Shown one piece after another: positions 8,491 through 16,609 of a DNA stretch of 64,000 nt; the first letter of the stretch is position 1, and each line of letters begins with the position of its first letter. The DNA lies in contig JBFWYG010000009.1 in assembly GCA_050186725.1 (NCBI GenBank), positions 51,544 to 115,543 of the forward strand. The letters run 5' to 3'. The stretch comes from JADJYF01 sp050186725. Lineage in GTDB: Bacteria > Pseudomonadota > Gammaproteobacteria > Ga0077536. The notes beneath the pieces are model-generated. The model was not told the origin of the DNA, did no database searches, and was given only the letters and a program-made list of their open reading frames with translations. A program made the translations under genes and the position numbers.

Positions 8491-9651
8491 CTACTGGTGG
8501 GTCTTCACGCGCGTCCAGGCGCGGGTCAGGAGGCGGTCGTAGGCCGGCGTGTTGACCACGCTCGGGAACAGCGTCGTGCGTACCGCGTCGTCGGGGTACA
8601 CCGACTTGTCGGCGGCGAGCGCGGGATCGAGCAGGGGCGTGGAGGCGAGGTTGGCGTTGGCATAACCGATGGTGTTGCTGATCGCCGCCGCGACCTCGGC
8701 GCGCAGGACGTAGTCGATGAAGCGGTGCGCGTTCTGCGGATGCGGCGCGTCCTTCGGGATCGCCATGGTGTCGGCTGCAATCATCGCGCCTTCACGCGGA
8801 ATGACGTACGCGATGTCGGTGCCCTGGCCGGCCTCGCGCGCGCGGCTGCGTGCCTGGAACACGTCGCCGCCCCAGCCCATGGCGACGCACACTTCCCCCG
8901 CCGCGAGATCGTTCAGGTACTGCGAAGAGTGGAAGTAGCGCACCTGCGCGCGCATCGCGGCCAGCGCCTGCTCCACCTTGGCGAGATCGGCTTCGCTCTG
9001 GCTGTCGGTGGGCAGACCGAGGTAGCGCAGCATCGCTGGCACCACTTCGCTCGGTGCGTCGAGCAGGCTCACGCCGCAGTCCTTGAAGTGCGCCACCACC
9101 GCCGGGTCGAACAACAGCCGCCAGCTGTCGACCGGCGCGTCTGGCATGCGTTCGCGCACCTTGGTCACGTTGTAGCCGAAGCCGGTGGTGCTCCACAGGT
9201 AGGGCACGGCGTAGCGGTTGTCGGGATCGTAGGCGGCGAGGGCCTTCAGCACGGTCGGATCGAGATTGCCGTAGTTCGTCAGCAGGTGGCGATCGAGCGG
9301 CTGGAACACGCCGGCCTTGATCTGCCGCGCGACGAAGTTGGCGGTCGGCACCACGATGTCGTAGCCGGTGTTGCCGGCCAGGAGCTTCGCTTCCAGCACT
9401 TCGTTGCTGTCGAACACGTCGTAGCGCACCTTGATGCCGGTCTCGCGCTCGAAGTTGGCGATGGTGTCGGGGGCGATGTAGTCGGACCAGTTGTAGACGT
9501 TCAGCACCGGCTCTTCCGCGCCCGCGGCGTGCGCCGACGCGGCACTGTCCGCGCCCTTGGCGGGCTCGGCATCGCCGCCACCGCAGGCGGCGAGCAGCAA
9601 CAGGCAGGCGGCCGCGGTCAGGTGGCGCAGGGCGAAGGGCAGGGCGGACAT
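8491..9651 (-). CDS. potF: polyamine-binding lipoprotein PotF/SpuD-type
   Basis: 386 residues. It has a lipoprotein signal peptide with lipobox LLAAC (Cys about residue 22) and a Gly/Asp/Ala-rich linker. The mature part opens with LNVYNWSDYIAPDTI, the diagnostic start of PotF/SpuD/SpuE proteins, in which the Trp and Ser-Asp contact the polyamine. Further family motifs are YDIVVPTANFVARQI and YAVPYLWSTTGFGYN. Being lipid-anchored it should sit on the periplasmic face of the inner membrane, capturing putrescine for the PotGHI complex. It lies 19 bases downstream of the aminotransferase gene. Confidence 0.93.
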   Translation of the reverse strand: MSALPFALRHLTAAACLLLLAACGGGDAEPAKGADSAASAHAAGAEEPVLNVYNWSDYIAPDTIANFERETGIKVRYDVFDSNEVLEAKLLAGNTGYDIVVPTANFVARQIKAGVFQPLDRHLLTNYGNLDPTVLKALAAYDPDNRYAVPYLWSTTGFGYNVTKVRERMPDAPVDSWRLLFDPAVVAHFKDCGVSLLDAPSEVVPAMLRYLGLPTDSQSEADLAKVEQALAAMRAQVRYFHSSQYLNDLAAGEVCVAMGWGGDVFQARSRAREAGQGTDIAYVIPREGAMIAADTMAIPKDAPHPQNAHRFIDYVLRAEVAAAISNTIGYANANLASTPLLDPALAADKSVYPDDAVRTTLFPSVVNTPAYDRLLTRAWTRVKTHQ

Positions 9652-9670
9652 CGACGGCTTTCCGGCAAGC

Positions 9671-11053
9671 TCAGGGATGATCGTGCACCGCCGCGGCGGT
9701 CAGATCGAGACAGCGCGCGGCGAGCGCCACGAGTTCATCGATCTCGGCGCGGCTCATGACCAGCGCCGGCGAGAGCACCATGGTGTCGCCCACCGCGCGC
9801 ATCACCAGGCCCTCGTCGAAGCAGATGTCGCGACACACTGTGCCGACCTCGCCGACCGGCGCGTGGCGGCGACGCGTGCCCTTGTCCTTGACCAGTTCCA
9901 GCGCGGCGATGAAGCCGATGCCGCGCACTTCGCCGACCAGCGGGTGCGAAGCGAGTTCGCGCAGACGCGCCTGCAGGTAAGGGCCGGTGTCGTCATGCAC
10001 GCGCTCGATGAGGCGCTCGTCCGCGAGGATGCGTAGGTTGCGCTCGGCCACCGCGCAGCAGGTCGGATGGCCGGAATAGGTGTAGCCGTGGTTGAACTCG
10101 CCGCCGTGTTCGATGAGCGTCGCGGCGATGTCGTCGCTGACCAGCACGCCGCCGATGGGCAGGTAGCCCGAGGACAGGCCCTTGGCGATCACCATGAGAT
10201 CCGGCGTGACGCCGAAGTGCTCACAGCCGAACCAGTGGCCCAGGCGGCCGAAGCCGCAAATCACTTCGTCGCTCACCAGCAGCACGTCGTACTTGCGGCA
10301 GATGCGCTCGATCTCGGGCCAGTAACTCTCCGGCGGCACGATCACGCCGCCCGCGCCCTGCACCGGCTCGCCGATGAAGGCCGCCACCCGTGCCGGGCCG
10401 AGCGCGAGGATGCGCTCTTCCAGCAGGCGCGCGGCGCGCAGGCCGAACTCGTCGGGCGCGAGGTCGCCGCCGCGCTCGAACCAGTAGGGCGGGTCGATGT
10501 GTTCGATGCCCGGGATGGGCAGCCCGCCCTGGGCGTGCATGTAGCTCATGCCGCCGAGGCTCGCGCCGGCCAGCGTGCTGCCGTGGTAGGCCAGCCAGCG
10601 GCTGATGAGGATGTCCTTCTGCGGTCGATGGCGCGTCGCCCAGTAATGCCGCACCAGGCGCACCACCGTGTCGTTCGCTTCCGAACCGGAACTGGTGAAG
10701 AACACGTGGTTCAGGTGCGGCGGCGTCAACTCGGCGAGGCGGGCCGCGAGCGCGAGCGTGGGCGGCGTCGCGGTCTTGAAGAAGCTGTTGTAGAAGGGCA
10801 GTTCCTGCATCTGCGCGCTGGCGGCCTCGGCCAGCTCGCGCCGGCCGTAACCGACGTTCACGCACCACAGTCCCGCCATGCCGTCCAGCAGGCGGCGGCC
10901 CTCGGAGTCCCACAGGTAGACGCCCTCGGCGCGGGTGATGATGCGCGCGCCGCGTGCGTGCAGGGCCTTGCTGTCGGTGAAGGGATGCAGGTAGTGCTGC
11001 CGGTCCAGCGCCTGCCAGCCGGCGGTGTCGTGCGTCGAGGCGAGCGTGCTCAT
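9671..11053 (-). CDS. spuC: class III aminotransferase, probable putrescine-pyruvate aminotransferase
   Basis: 460 residues, PLP-dependent, closely matching SpuC-type omega-transaminases (about 450). It would transfer the amino group of putrescine (or another omega-amine) to pyruvate, giving 4-aminobutanal and alanine. Visible motifs are GMAGLWCVNVGYGR near the N-terminus, FTSSGSEANDT (cofactor phosphate site), LLVSDEVICGFGR (the Asp that pairs with the PLP ring) and the Schiff-base lysine in VIAKGLSSGYLPIGG. It is the first gene of the putrescine operon. The 93 bases upstream (11054-11146), before the CAP/RTX gene end, should hold the operon promoter; I see no clear -35/-10 pair. Confidence 0.88.
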   Translation of the reverse strand: MSTLASTHDTAGWQALDRQHYLHPFTDSKALHARGARIITRAEGVYLWDSEGRRLLDGMAGLWCVNVGYGRRELAEAASAQMQELPFYNSFFKTATPPTLALAARLAELTPPHLNHVFFTSSGSEANDTVVRLVRHYWATRHRPQKDILISRWLAYHGSTLAGASLGGMSYMHAQGGLPIPGIEHIDPPYWFERGGDLAPDEFGLRAARLLEERILALGPARVAAFIGEPVQGAGGVIVPPESYWPEIERICRKYDVLLVSDEVICGFGRLGHWFGCEHFGVTPDLMVIAKGLSSGYLPIGGVLVSDDIAATLIEHGGEFNHGYTYSGHPTCCAVAERNLRILADERLIERVHDDTGPYLQARLRELASHPLVGEVRGIGFIAALELVKDKGTRRRHAPVGEVGTVCRDICFDEGLVMRAVGDTMVLSPALVMSRAEIDELVALAARCLDLTAAAVHDHP

Positions 11054-11146
11054 GGCTGGCGGGGTGAATGCTTCGAATGGGGCCGGAAGGCGCCGCGACG
11101 CGCCTGCCGGTAATTTGCATCAATTCCCCGCGAGCGTCGAGCCGCG

Positions 11147-12526
11147 CTAGAGGATGAAATCCGTCGCGGTCAGGTTGTGCAGGCCCGCCAGATCGATGCG
11201 GAAGTCCGCCTGGCGATCGCCGTTCACGTCGCCCTCGACATGGGTGCGATCGCTGGCGGTGCCGGCCAGGTTGGTGAACCTGAAGTGCAGCTGCCCGGCC
11301 ACGCCGCTGAACGCCGACTTGCCGATGAACTTGAAGGCGTTGTTGGCGCCGCCGGTGATGGCGTCGATGCCGGACAGGTCGATGTCGTCGGTGCCGCGCA
11401 GGAAGTCCTTGATGAGGTCGCGGCCGTTGCTGGCCACGGTGCTCTCGGTGGTCTTGTTGTAGTCGAAGATGTCACGCGCGGCGCCACCGGTCAGCGTGTC
11501 GCGGCCGCTGCCGCCGGTCAGCGTGTCGATGCCGCTACCGCCATTCAGCGTGTCGTGGCCGCCCACGCCGAGCAGCTTGTCGTTGCCGTCGCCGCCGCTC
11601 AGCAGGTTGTTGCCCTTGTTGCCGAGCAGCTGGTTGTTGCCGGTGTTGCCGGCGGCCTTGAGCGGCGCGACGCCGAGCAGGGTGGCGCTGCCGGCGCCGG
11701 CGCCGAGGACGATGTTGCCCGAGGAGAGGATCTCGCTCGTGCCGGCCAGGTCGACCTTGACGTTGGCGTTGGCCGTGACCGTGACGTTGACCGCGCGCGC
11801 CAGGTCCCCGCCGCTGAACGCGACCAGGTAGCTGCCGGCATCGAGTGCGAGCGCGTAACCGCCTGCCGGCGCCGTCGTGGTGCTGTCCAGCGCGTTACCG
11901 GCCTGCTTCGCGGTGACGCTGATGTTGGCCCGCTGTTCGCCGATGTCGTAGAAGTTGTCACCGTCCGCGTCGGCGATGGCTACACCGGTAATGAACACCT
12001 GGTCGCCGGTGAAAGCGAAGTTCTGGGTGGCGAACAGCGAGTCGAAATTGGTGCCGCCGTCCTGGAAGCCGCCGCGCTTCAAACCGATCCCGAGTTCCTG
12101 GTAATCCTCGAACAGGATGTTCTCGCGGTGGGGCGGGCTCTTGAACAGGCCTTCATGCTCGGCCAGCAGGAAACCGAGCAGGTTGAAGCCGTTGCCCGTG
12201 GTGCCCTGGAAGGCGATGTTCTCGCCCGACGCGGCCGGCGGCGTGAACACGTAGCCGGCGAGCTCCATGCGGCTCTGCGGCGTGCCGTCGCCGATGCCCT
12301 GGTGCTCGAACAGGTCGACGTCGATCATGTGCTGGCTGTGGGCGCGGGCAGAGTTCACCAGCAGCAGGTTGCCGGCCAGCACCTGCTTGGCGGTCGCGGT
12401 CAGCGTGCCGGCGGTGAGGCCCTGGTTCAAATCAATGCCGAAACGCGCTGCTTCCCCCTTGGGGTCGAGACGGGCGCGATTGACGAGTTCGAGCATCAGC
12501 TGCTCTTGCACCGTGAACTGGGCCAT
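11147..12526 (-). CDS. secreted CAP (SCP/PR1) domain protein with C-terminal RTX calcium-binding repeats
   Basis: 459 residues from the ATG at 12526, which has a good AGGAG box 7-11 bases upstream; longer upstream readings lack one. There is no N-terminal signal peptide. Residues about 1-170 are a bacterial CAP domain: LELVNRARLDP, the metal-site-like HSQHM, SGENIAF and the PPHRENIL segment. A beta-sandwich-like region with an EF-hand-like DADGDNFYDIGEQ follows. Residues about 325-390 hold tandem GGxGxD nonapeptides (GGDGNDKLL, GGSGIDTLT, GGSGRDTLT), which fold into a Ca2+ beta-roll. The last about 70 residues look like a type I secretion C-terminus. Export by a type I system is inferred; none is encoded in the window. 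Confidence 0.88.
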   Translation of the reverse strand: MAQFTVQEQLMLELVNRARLDPKGEAARFGIDLNQGLTAGTLTATAKQVLAGNLLLVNSARAHSQHMIDVDLFEHQGIGDGTPQSRMELAGYVFTPPAASGENIAFQGTTGNGFNLLGFLLAEHEGLFKSPPHRENILFEDYQELGIGLKRGGFQDGGTNFDSLFATQNFAFTGDQVFITGVAIADADGDNFYDIGEQRANISVTAKQAGNALDSTTTAPAGGYALALDAGSYLVAFSGGDLARAVNVTVTANANVKVDLAGTSEILSSGNIVLGAGAGSATLLGVAPLKAAGNTGNNQLLGNKGNNLLSGGDGNDKLLGVGGHDTLNGGSGIDTLTGGSGRDTLTGGAARDIFDYNKTTESTVASNGRDLIKDFLRGTDDIDLSGIDAITGGANNAFKFIGKSAFSGVAGQLHFRFTNLAGTASDRTHVEGDVNGDRQADFRIDLAGLHNLTATDFIL

Positions 12527-12691
12527 GGGCACTCCTGGGTGGGGGACGACGCTATGGTCGCGCGAAGTGTAGTGCGCAGTCTGCGAAGCGTTGCAAACAA
12601 CCGTGGCGTGCCGCACCAGGCGGCGGCCGCGTGGTCGAAGCGCCAGGCCGGGCCCGCGACGAGCTCGGCCCCGAGGGACTAGACTCCAGCC

Positions 12692-13201
12692 ATGGACCGC
12701 CAAACCTGTCCGCTGATCGCCGCCGTGCTGGCCACGGCCCTCGCCGCGCCCGCGGACGCGGTGACCGTGCATACCTGGGTGGACGAACAGGGCGTGACCC
12801 ATTTCGCCGACGCGCCGCCGGGCGGGGCCCAGCCCTCGAACGAGGTCGAGGTCGACGAGGGTCCCACCGAGGCCGGGGCGGAGGACGATTACTACTCCAT
12901 CGTCAACCAGTGGCAGCGGCTGCGCGCCGAGCGCGAGGCGCAGGACGCGCTGGCGCTGGAGCGCGACCGCCTGGAGGCCGAGCTTTCGCCGTCAGCCCCG
13001 GTGGCGCCCACGCCGACGCCGGAGGACGATCCGATGTTCATCTCGCCGTACTACGGTTTCGGCGCCGGACGCTACCCCGGCCGCCACCACGACCACGGCC
13101 ACGACCACCATTCGCCGCCGTTCGAGGACTACAGCGGACCGCCGTCGCCGCCCGGGTCCTTCGTCAACATCAAGCCGCCCGCCTGGCCCAGCCGGCGCTG
13201 A
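12692..13201 (+). CDS. DUF4124 domain-containing exported protein
   Basis: 169 residues. A signal peptide (about residues 1-23) is followed by VHTWVDEQGVTHFADAPP, the diagnostic DUF4124 segment common in gamma- and betaproteobacterial envelope proteins. After an acidic stretch and a short coiled coil (about 70-100) the C-terminus becomes Pro/His-rich, with clustered histidines (HHDHGHDHH, about 130-140) that might bind metal. Function is not known for this family. The gene stands alone and converges on tusA 6 bases downstream. Confidence 0.8.
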   Translation: MDRQTCPLIAAVLATALAAPADAVTVHTWVDEQGVTHFADAPPGGAQPSNEVEVDEGPTEAGAEDDYYSIVNQWQRLRAEREAQDALALERDRLEAELSPSAPVAPTPTPEDDPMFISPYYGFGAGRYPGRHHDHGHDHHSPPFEDYSGPPSPPGSFVNIKPPAWPSRR

Positions 13202-13207
13202 TGCCGT

Positions 13208-13435
13208 TCAGCGCGTGCGCTTGATCAGGAAGCGGTAGACGCCGTCCTTGACCTCGGCGACCAGCAGTTCGTGGCCGCTCGCCTGGCAGAAGGCGCGAAA
13301 GTCCGCGTCGGCGGCCGGATCGGTGGCGAGCACTTCGAGCGTCGCGCCGAGCGCGACTTCACGCAGCGCCTTCTTGGTCTTCAAGATCGGCAGCGGGCAG
13401 TTGAGACCCTGGGTGTCGAGGCTGAGATCGGCCAT
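13208..13435 (-). CDS. TusA-family sulfurtransferase
   Basis: 75 residues from the ATG at 13435 (an in-frame ATG four codons upstream at 13447 would give 79). The family signature LDTQGLNCPLPILKTKKAL contains the persulfide-carrying Cys in NCPLP, near residue 13. TusA-like proteins relay sulfane sulfur as a protein persulfide in the cytoplasm, for tRNA thiolation or for sulfur oxidation and import. Here it is divergent from a YeeE/YedE transporter, a partnership seen in thiosulfate uptake systems (TsuA with TsuB, a TusA homologue), so a role in handling imported thiosulfate sulfur is the best guess. Confidence 0.88.
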   Translation of the reverse strand: MADLSLDTQGLNCPLPILKTKKALREVALGATLEVLATDPAADADFRAFCQASGHELLVAEVKDGVYRFLIKRTR

Positions 13436-13480
13436 GGTGACTCGCATCGGGAATGGGGACTGCGGCGCGCGGGCCGTGGC

Positions 13481-13486
13481 TATACT
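13481..13486 (+). promoter_or_regulatory. candidate -10 element for the YeeE/YedE gene
   Basis: TATACT lies 63 bases upstream of the ATG at 13550, in the 114-base gap between tusA and the divergent transporter. A convincing -35 box is not visible at 16-18 bases. Confidence 0.3.
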
Positions 13487-13549
13487 GCGCTCCCGGCGCG
13501 ACGCGGAGCAGAGCATGACACACGGTTGCCCGCGCGGGCGGTTCGACCC

Positions 13550-14641
13550 ATGACCAGCCTGCGCGAATACCTGATGCTCGCCGGCCCCCAGGCCCTGGCC
13601 TGGGGCGGACTCGTGCTCGGCGTCCTGTTCGGCGCGCTGGTCGAGGGCACGCGCTTCTGCGCCATGGGCGCGCTGTCCGACCGGCGCAACTTCGGCGACG
13701 GTCGACGCCTGCGCGCCTGGCTGCTGGCGAGCGCGGTGGCGCTGCTCGGCACGCAGGCGCTGGCGGCGGGCGGGGTGGTGGAACTGCAGCTCTCCATGTA
13801 CCTCGCGCCGCGCCTCGACTGGGCCGGCCACCTGCTCGGCGGACTCCTGTTCGGCATCGGCATGGTGTTCGCGGGCGGTTGCGCGAGCCGCAACCTGGTG
13901 CGCCTCGGCGGCGGCGATGTGCGCGCGGCGGTGGTGCTGGGCGTGACCGGCGTATTCGCCTACATGACACTCGGCGGCGTGCTAGCGCCGCTCCGCGCGG
14001 CGCTCGAGTCGGCCACGCGCATCGAGTGGCTGGCGGCGGTGGACGGTTCGCTGCCGGCGCTGCTGGCGGCCGCGAGCGGCGCCCCGCAGGCGACGCTGCG
14101 TCTCGCGGTGATCGTGCTGGTGGCGGGCGGCCTGCTGGTCTACTGCTTCGCCGATCCCGCCTTTCGCCGCGCGCAGCGACAGCTATGGGGCGGGGTGGGT
14201 GTCGGCCTGTGCGTGGTCGCGGCCTGGGCCCTGACCGGGCTCGCCTACGACGAGTTCGCCGATCTGCCGGTGCCACCCCAGGCGCTGTCCTTCGTGCGCC
14301 CGGCTGGCGATACCCTCGAGTACCTGCAGCGCTTCACCGCCGCTGCGGTGCCGGGCTTCGGCGTGGCGACGGTGCTCGGCGTCGTGCTCGGCGCGGCGGC
14401 GATGGCGCTGGCCACCGGGCGCTTCCGGCTGGCCGGCTTCGCCGACTCCGCGGACACCCTGCGCAATCTCGCCGGCGGCGCGCTGATGGGCATCGGCGGT
14501 GTGACCGCCATGGGCTGCAGCATCGGCCAGTCGGTCAGCGGGCTGTCCACGCTCGCGCTCGGTTCCTTCCTCGCCGCGCCGGCGCTGATTGCCGGCGGCT
14601 TCATCGGCCTCGCGCTGCTCGAGCGTTCGCTGGAGCGCTGA
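13550..14641 (+). CDS. YeeE/YedE (TsuA-like) thiosulfate/sulfur transporter
   Basis: 363 residues, polytopic, about nine to ten membrane segments, matching the YeeE/YedE family (about 350). TsuA homologues move thiosulfate across the inner membrane using conserved cysteines. Matching cysteines are visible here in TRFCAMGA (about residue 38), FAGGCASRN (about 109) and TAMGCSIGQS (about 323). The two pseudo-symmetrical halves each carry a GIGxxxxGGC/GIGGVTAMGC-type turn. It is divergent from tusA, whose product probably accepts the sulfur. The start is the ATG at 13550; an earlier ATG at 13515 is out of frame. Confidence 0.9.
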   Translation: MTSLREYLMLAGPQALAWGGLVLGVLFGALVEGTRFCAMGALSDRRNFGDGRRLRAWLLASAVALLGTQALAAGGVVELQLSMYLAPRLDWAGHLLGGLLFGIGMVFAGGCASRNLVRLGGGDVRAAVVLGVTGVFAYMTLGGVLAPLRAALESATRIEWLAAVDGSLPALLAAASGAPQATLRLAVIVLVAGGLLVYCFADPAFRRAQRQLWGGVGVGLCVVAAWALTGLAYDEFADLPVPPQALSFVRPAGDTLEYLQRFTAAAVPGFGVATVLGVVLGAAAMALATGRFRLAGFADSADTLRNLAGGALMGIGGVTAMGCSIGQSVSGLSTLALGSFLAAPALIAGGFIGLALLERSLER

Positions 14642-14650
14642 GCGCCTCGA

Positions 14651-15652
14651 TCAGAGCCCGGCCAGGATCTGCTGGGCGCGGCGATACATCGGCAGCACGC
14701 CGAGGCCGATCTTCTCCCACGCCGGGTCATGGCGCTTGCCGGTGCGATGGAGCTTGACGTTCAGGCAGCCGATGGAGGCGAGCCGGTAGCCGGCCAGCGC
14801 CTGGTACCAGGGGATCTGCTCGTAGCGCCGTCCGACGCCGGCCTCGAAGATCGCGCGGATCTCGTTCGGCGGCAGCGGATGGATGGGGTGATAGACCTCG
14901 GTCCAGTTGGCGGGATCGGCGATCATCATCAGCCAGCCGACGTCGAGCAGCTTGGCGCCGATGCCCGAGATCTCCCAGTCGATGATGCCGGTGAGCTTGC
15001 CCTCGGCGTAGAGCAGGTTGCCCGGCTGGTAGTCGCCGTGGAAGAGTCCCACCGGTTCGCCGTCCGGCATGCTGTCCAAGAGCGCGCGCTCGGTGCGCTC
15101 GGCCTCCTCGACCCAGCTCGCGTCCAGGGCCTGCTGATAGATGCGTTCCCAGCGCGTGATCTGTTCACGCAGCGGCTCCGGCTTTTCCCAGTCCGGCAGG
15201 TGCTTGCGCCAGTCGAACAGGTGCACCTGCACCAGCGCTTCGGCGCATTGCCGCCACAGCGGCTCGGCCGCGGCCGCGCTGCGATCGAACTCGGCCGGCG
15301 GATCCCACACGAAGAACACGTTGCCAGGCAGCCGCTCCATGACGATGAAGGGCACGTCGAAGTAGGGATTCTCGTCGAAGGCGAAGGGCGTGGGTGGCAC
15401 CGGCACGCCGGCCGCGAGCAGGGCGCGCATCAAGGGCGCCTGGCGAAAAACGTCGGTGTTGCCGTGGCGGCGCACGCCGCGCGGCGCCAGCTTGACCACG
15501 TAGCCCCGACGCGTCGCGCCGTCTTCGACCTCGAACAGGAAGGTCAGGCCGGCGTGGCCGTCCGAGACCTTGAGATTGACCACGCGCGCACGCGCGCCGA
15601 TTTCGCCGGCGACGAAGGCGTCGAGGCCGGATTGTACTTCTGCGATGTCCAC
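14651..15652 (-). CDS. aminoglycoside phosphotransferase-like (APH/ACAD10-type) kinase family protein
   Basis: 333 residues with a GTG start at 15652. The protein-kinase-like fold is shown by GYVVKLAPRG (ATP lysine), FIVMERLPG hinge, catalytic loop GLFHGDYQPGNLL and metal-binding IIDWEISGIG. The family contains antibiotic kinases but also many enzymes linked to acyl-CoA dehydrogenases (ACAD10/11-like, which phosphorylate hydroxyacyl-CoAs). This sequence, with its PPTPFAFDENP and long C-terminal helices, resembles the latter group more than resistance enzymes. There is no acyl-CoA dehydrogenase neighbour, so the substrate is open. It converges on the YeeE/YedE gene 9 bases away. Confidence 0.82.
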   Translation of the reverse strand: MDIAEVQSGLDAFVAGEIGARARVVNLKVSDGHAGLTFLFEVEDGATRRGYVVKLAPRGVRRHGNTDVFRQAPLMRALLAAGVPVPPTPFAFDENPYFDVPFIVMERLPGNVFFVWDPPAEFDRSAAAAEPLWRQCAEALVQVHLFDWRKHLPDWEKPEPLREQITRWERIYQQALDASWVEEAERTERALLDSMPDGEPVGLFHGDYQPGNLLYAEGKLTGIIDWEISGIGAKLLDVGWLMMIADPANWTEVYHPIHPLPPNEIRAIFEAGVGRRYEQIPWYQALAGYRLASIGCLNVKLHRTGKRHDPAWEKIGLGVLPMYRRAQQILAGL

Positions 15653-15910
15653 TGCGATTCCCGTGAGGTTGGCGAGTCGGGCGCCGCGTCGTCACGTACG
15701 CGCACCGGCGCCGGCATGATAGCGCAGCGTTCGAGGGGCGCCAGGCGCAACCCGCGGCGCGCCGGCATCGATGCTTCATTCCGCACTGAATTTGCGGGAT
15801 TTTTCCCGTGCGGCGCGCTCAAGCTTTGGCGCTGTTCGCCGTTAGACAGGAAGCCTCACCGCCGCGCGCGTCGGCGAGGCGCAAGCTCATCCCGCGAACG
15901 AGGTAGCGTG

Positions 15911-16609
15911 GTGCACCGAAAGCTTCGGCGGCGACGCCAGTGCCTGTTGACCGTGACACCAGCGCTGTTCGTGCTTGCGACGTCGTGGTCCGCGCGGGCC
16001 ACCGACCTGACCGTGCGGGTCACGACCGCCGACCACGCGCCGCTCGCCGGCGCGGTGCTCGCGCTCTACCCGTCGGCGCAGATCCCACCCCCGGCGGCGC
16101 GGGAGTGGATCATGGACCAGGTCGACAAGCGCTTCGTGCCCACTCTGCTGGCCATTCATCGCGGCGACACCGTCAGCTTTCCGAACAGCGACGACATCCG
16201 TCACCACGTCTACTCCTTTTCCCCGGCGCACACCTTCGAGCTGCCGTTGTACCACGGCATTCCCGCGGATCCGGTGCGCTTCGAGCAGGCCGGCAAGGTG
16301 GTGCTCGGCTGCAACATCCACGATCGCATGGCCGCGCACATCTACGTGCTGGACACGCCGCTGTTCGCCATCGCGGCGGAGGGCGAGCATGCCTTCGTCG
16401 GCCTGCCACCGGGCAACTACGAACTGGCGCTGTTCCATCCCGAACTGCCGGCGGCCGAGGACGGGCGACGTTCGAACGTGACCGTCCAGGCGAGCGGCGC
16501 GCAGCGCGTGACGCTGGTCGCCGCGCCGGCCGAGCCGCCGGCCGCGGTGGCCGGCGAGCTGTCGCCGCTGGAACGCAAGTTCCGCGAGTTGCGTCGTGCG
16601 CCGCGCTAG
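15911..16609 (+). CDS. exported cupredoxin-like protein (methylamine-utilization/plastocyanin type)
   Basis: 232 residues from the GTG at 15911, which has GAGGT six bases upstream; the GTG at 15908 is too close to that box. An Arg-rich signal peptide ends SARA. The cupredoxin fold carries all likely type 1 copper ligands: His in DDIRHHVYSF, then Cys, His and Met in VVLGCNIHDRM (about residues 135-147), so it is probably a blue-copper electron carrier in the periplasm. A short Ig/carboxypeptidase-regulatory-like segment (VGLPPGNYELALFHPEL) follows. It overlaps the GGDEF/EAL gene by 14 bases, so the periplasmic copper protein and the membrane signalling enzyme are translated together. A redox-partner role is inferred. 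Confidence 0.83.
   Translation: MHRKLRRRRQCLLTVTPALFVLATSWSARATDLTVRVTTADHAPLAGAVLALYPSAQIPPPAAREWIMDQVDKRFVPTLLAIHRGDTVSFPNSDDIRHHVYSFSPAHTFELPLYHGIPADPVRFEQAGKVVLGCNIHDRMAAHIYVLDTPLFAIAAEGEHAFVGLPPGNYELALFHPELPAAEDGRRSNVTVQASGAQRVTLVAAPAEPPAAVAGELSPLERKFRELRRAPR

Noticed and set aside
7426..9759. A 777-residue plus-strand frame opposite the pot genes
   Set aside because: Composition is typical of antisense frames in GC-rich DNA, and potF/potG on the other strand are clear.
14651..15652. Antibiotic resistance (aminoglycoside kinase) role for the APH-like gene
   Set aside because: The sequence resembles ACAD10-type catabolic kinases and has no mobile or resistance context.
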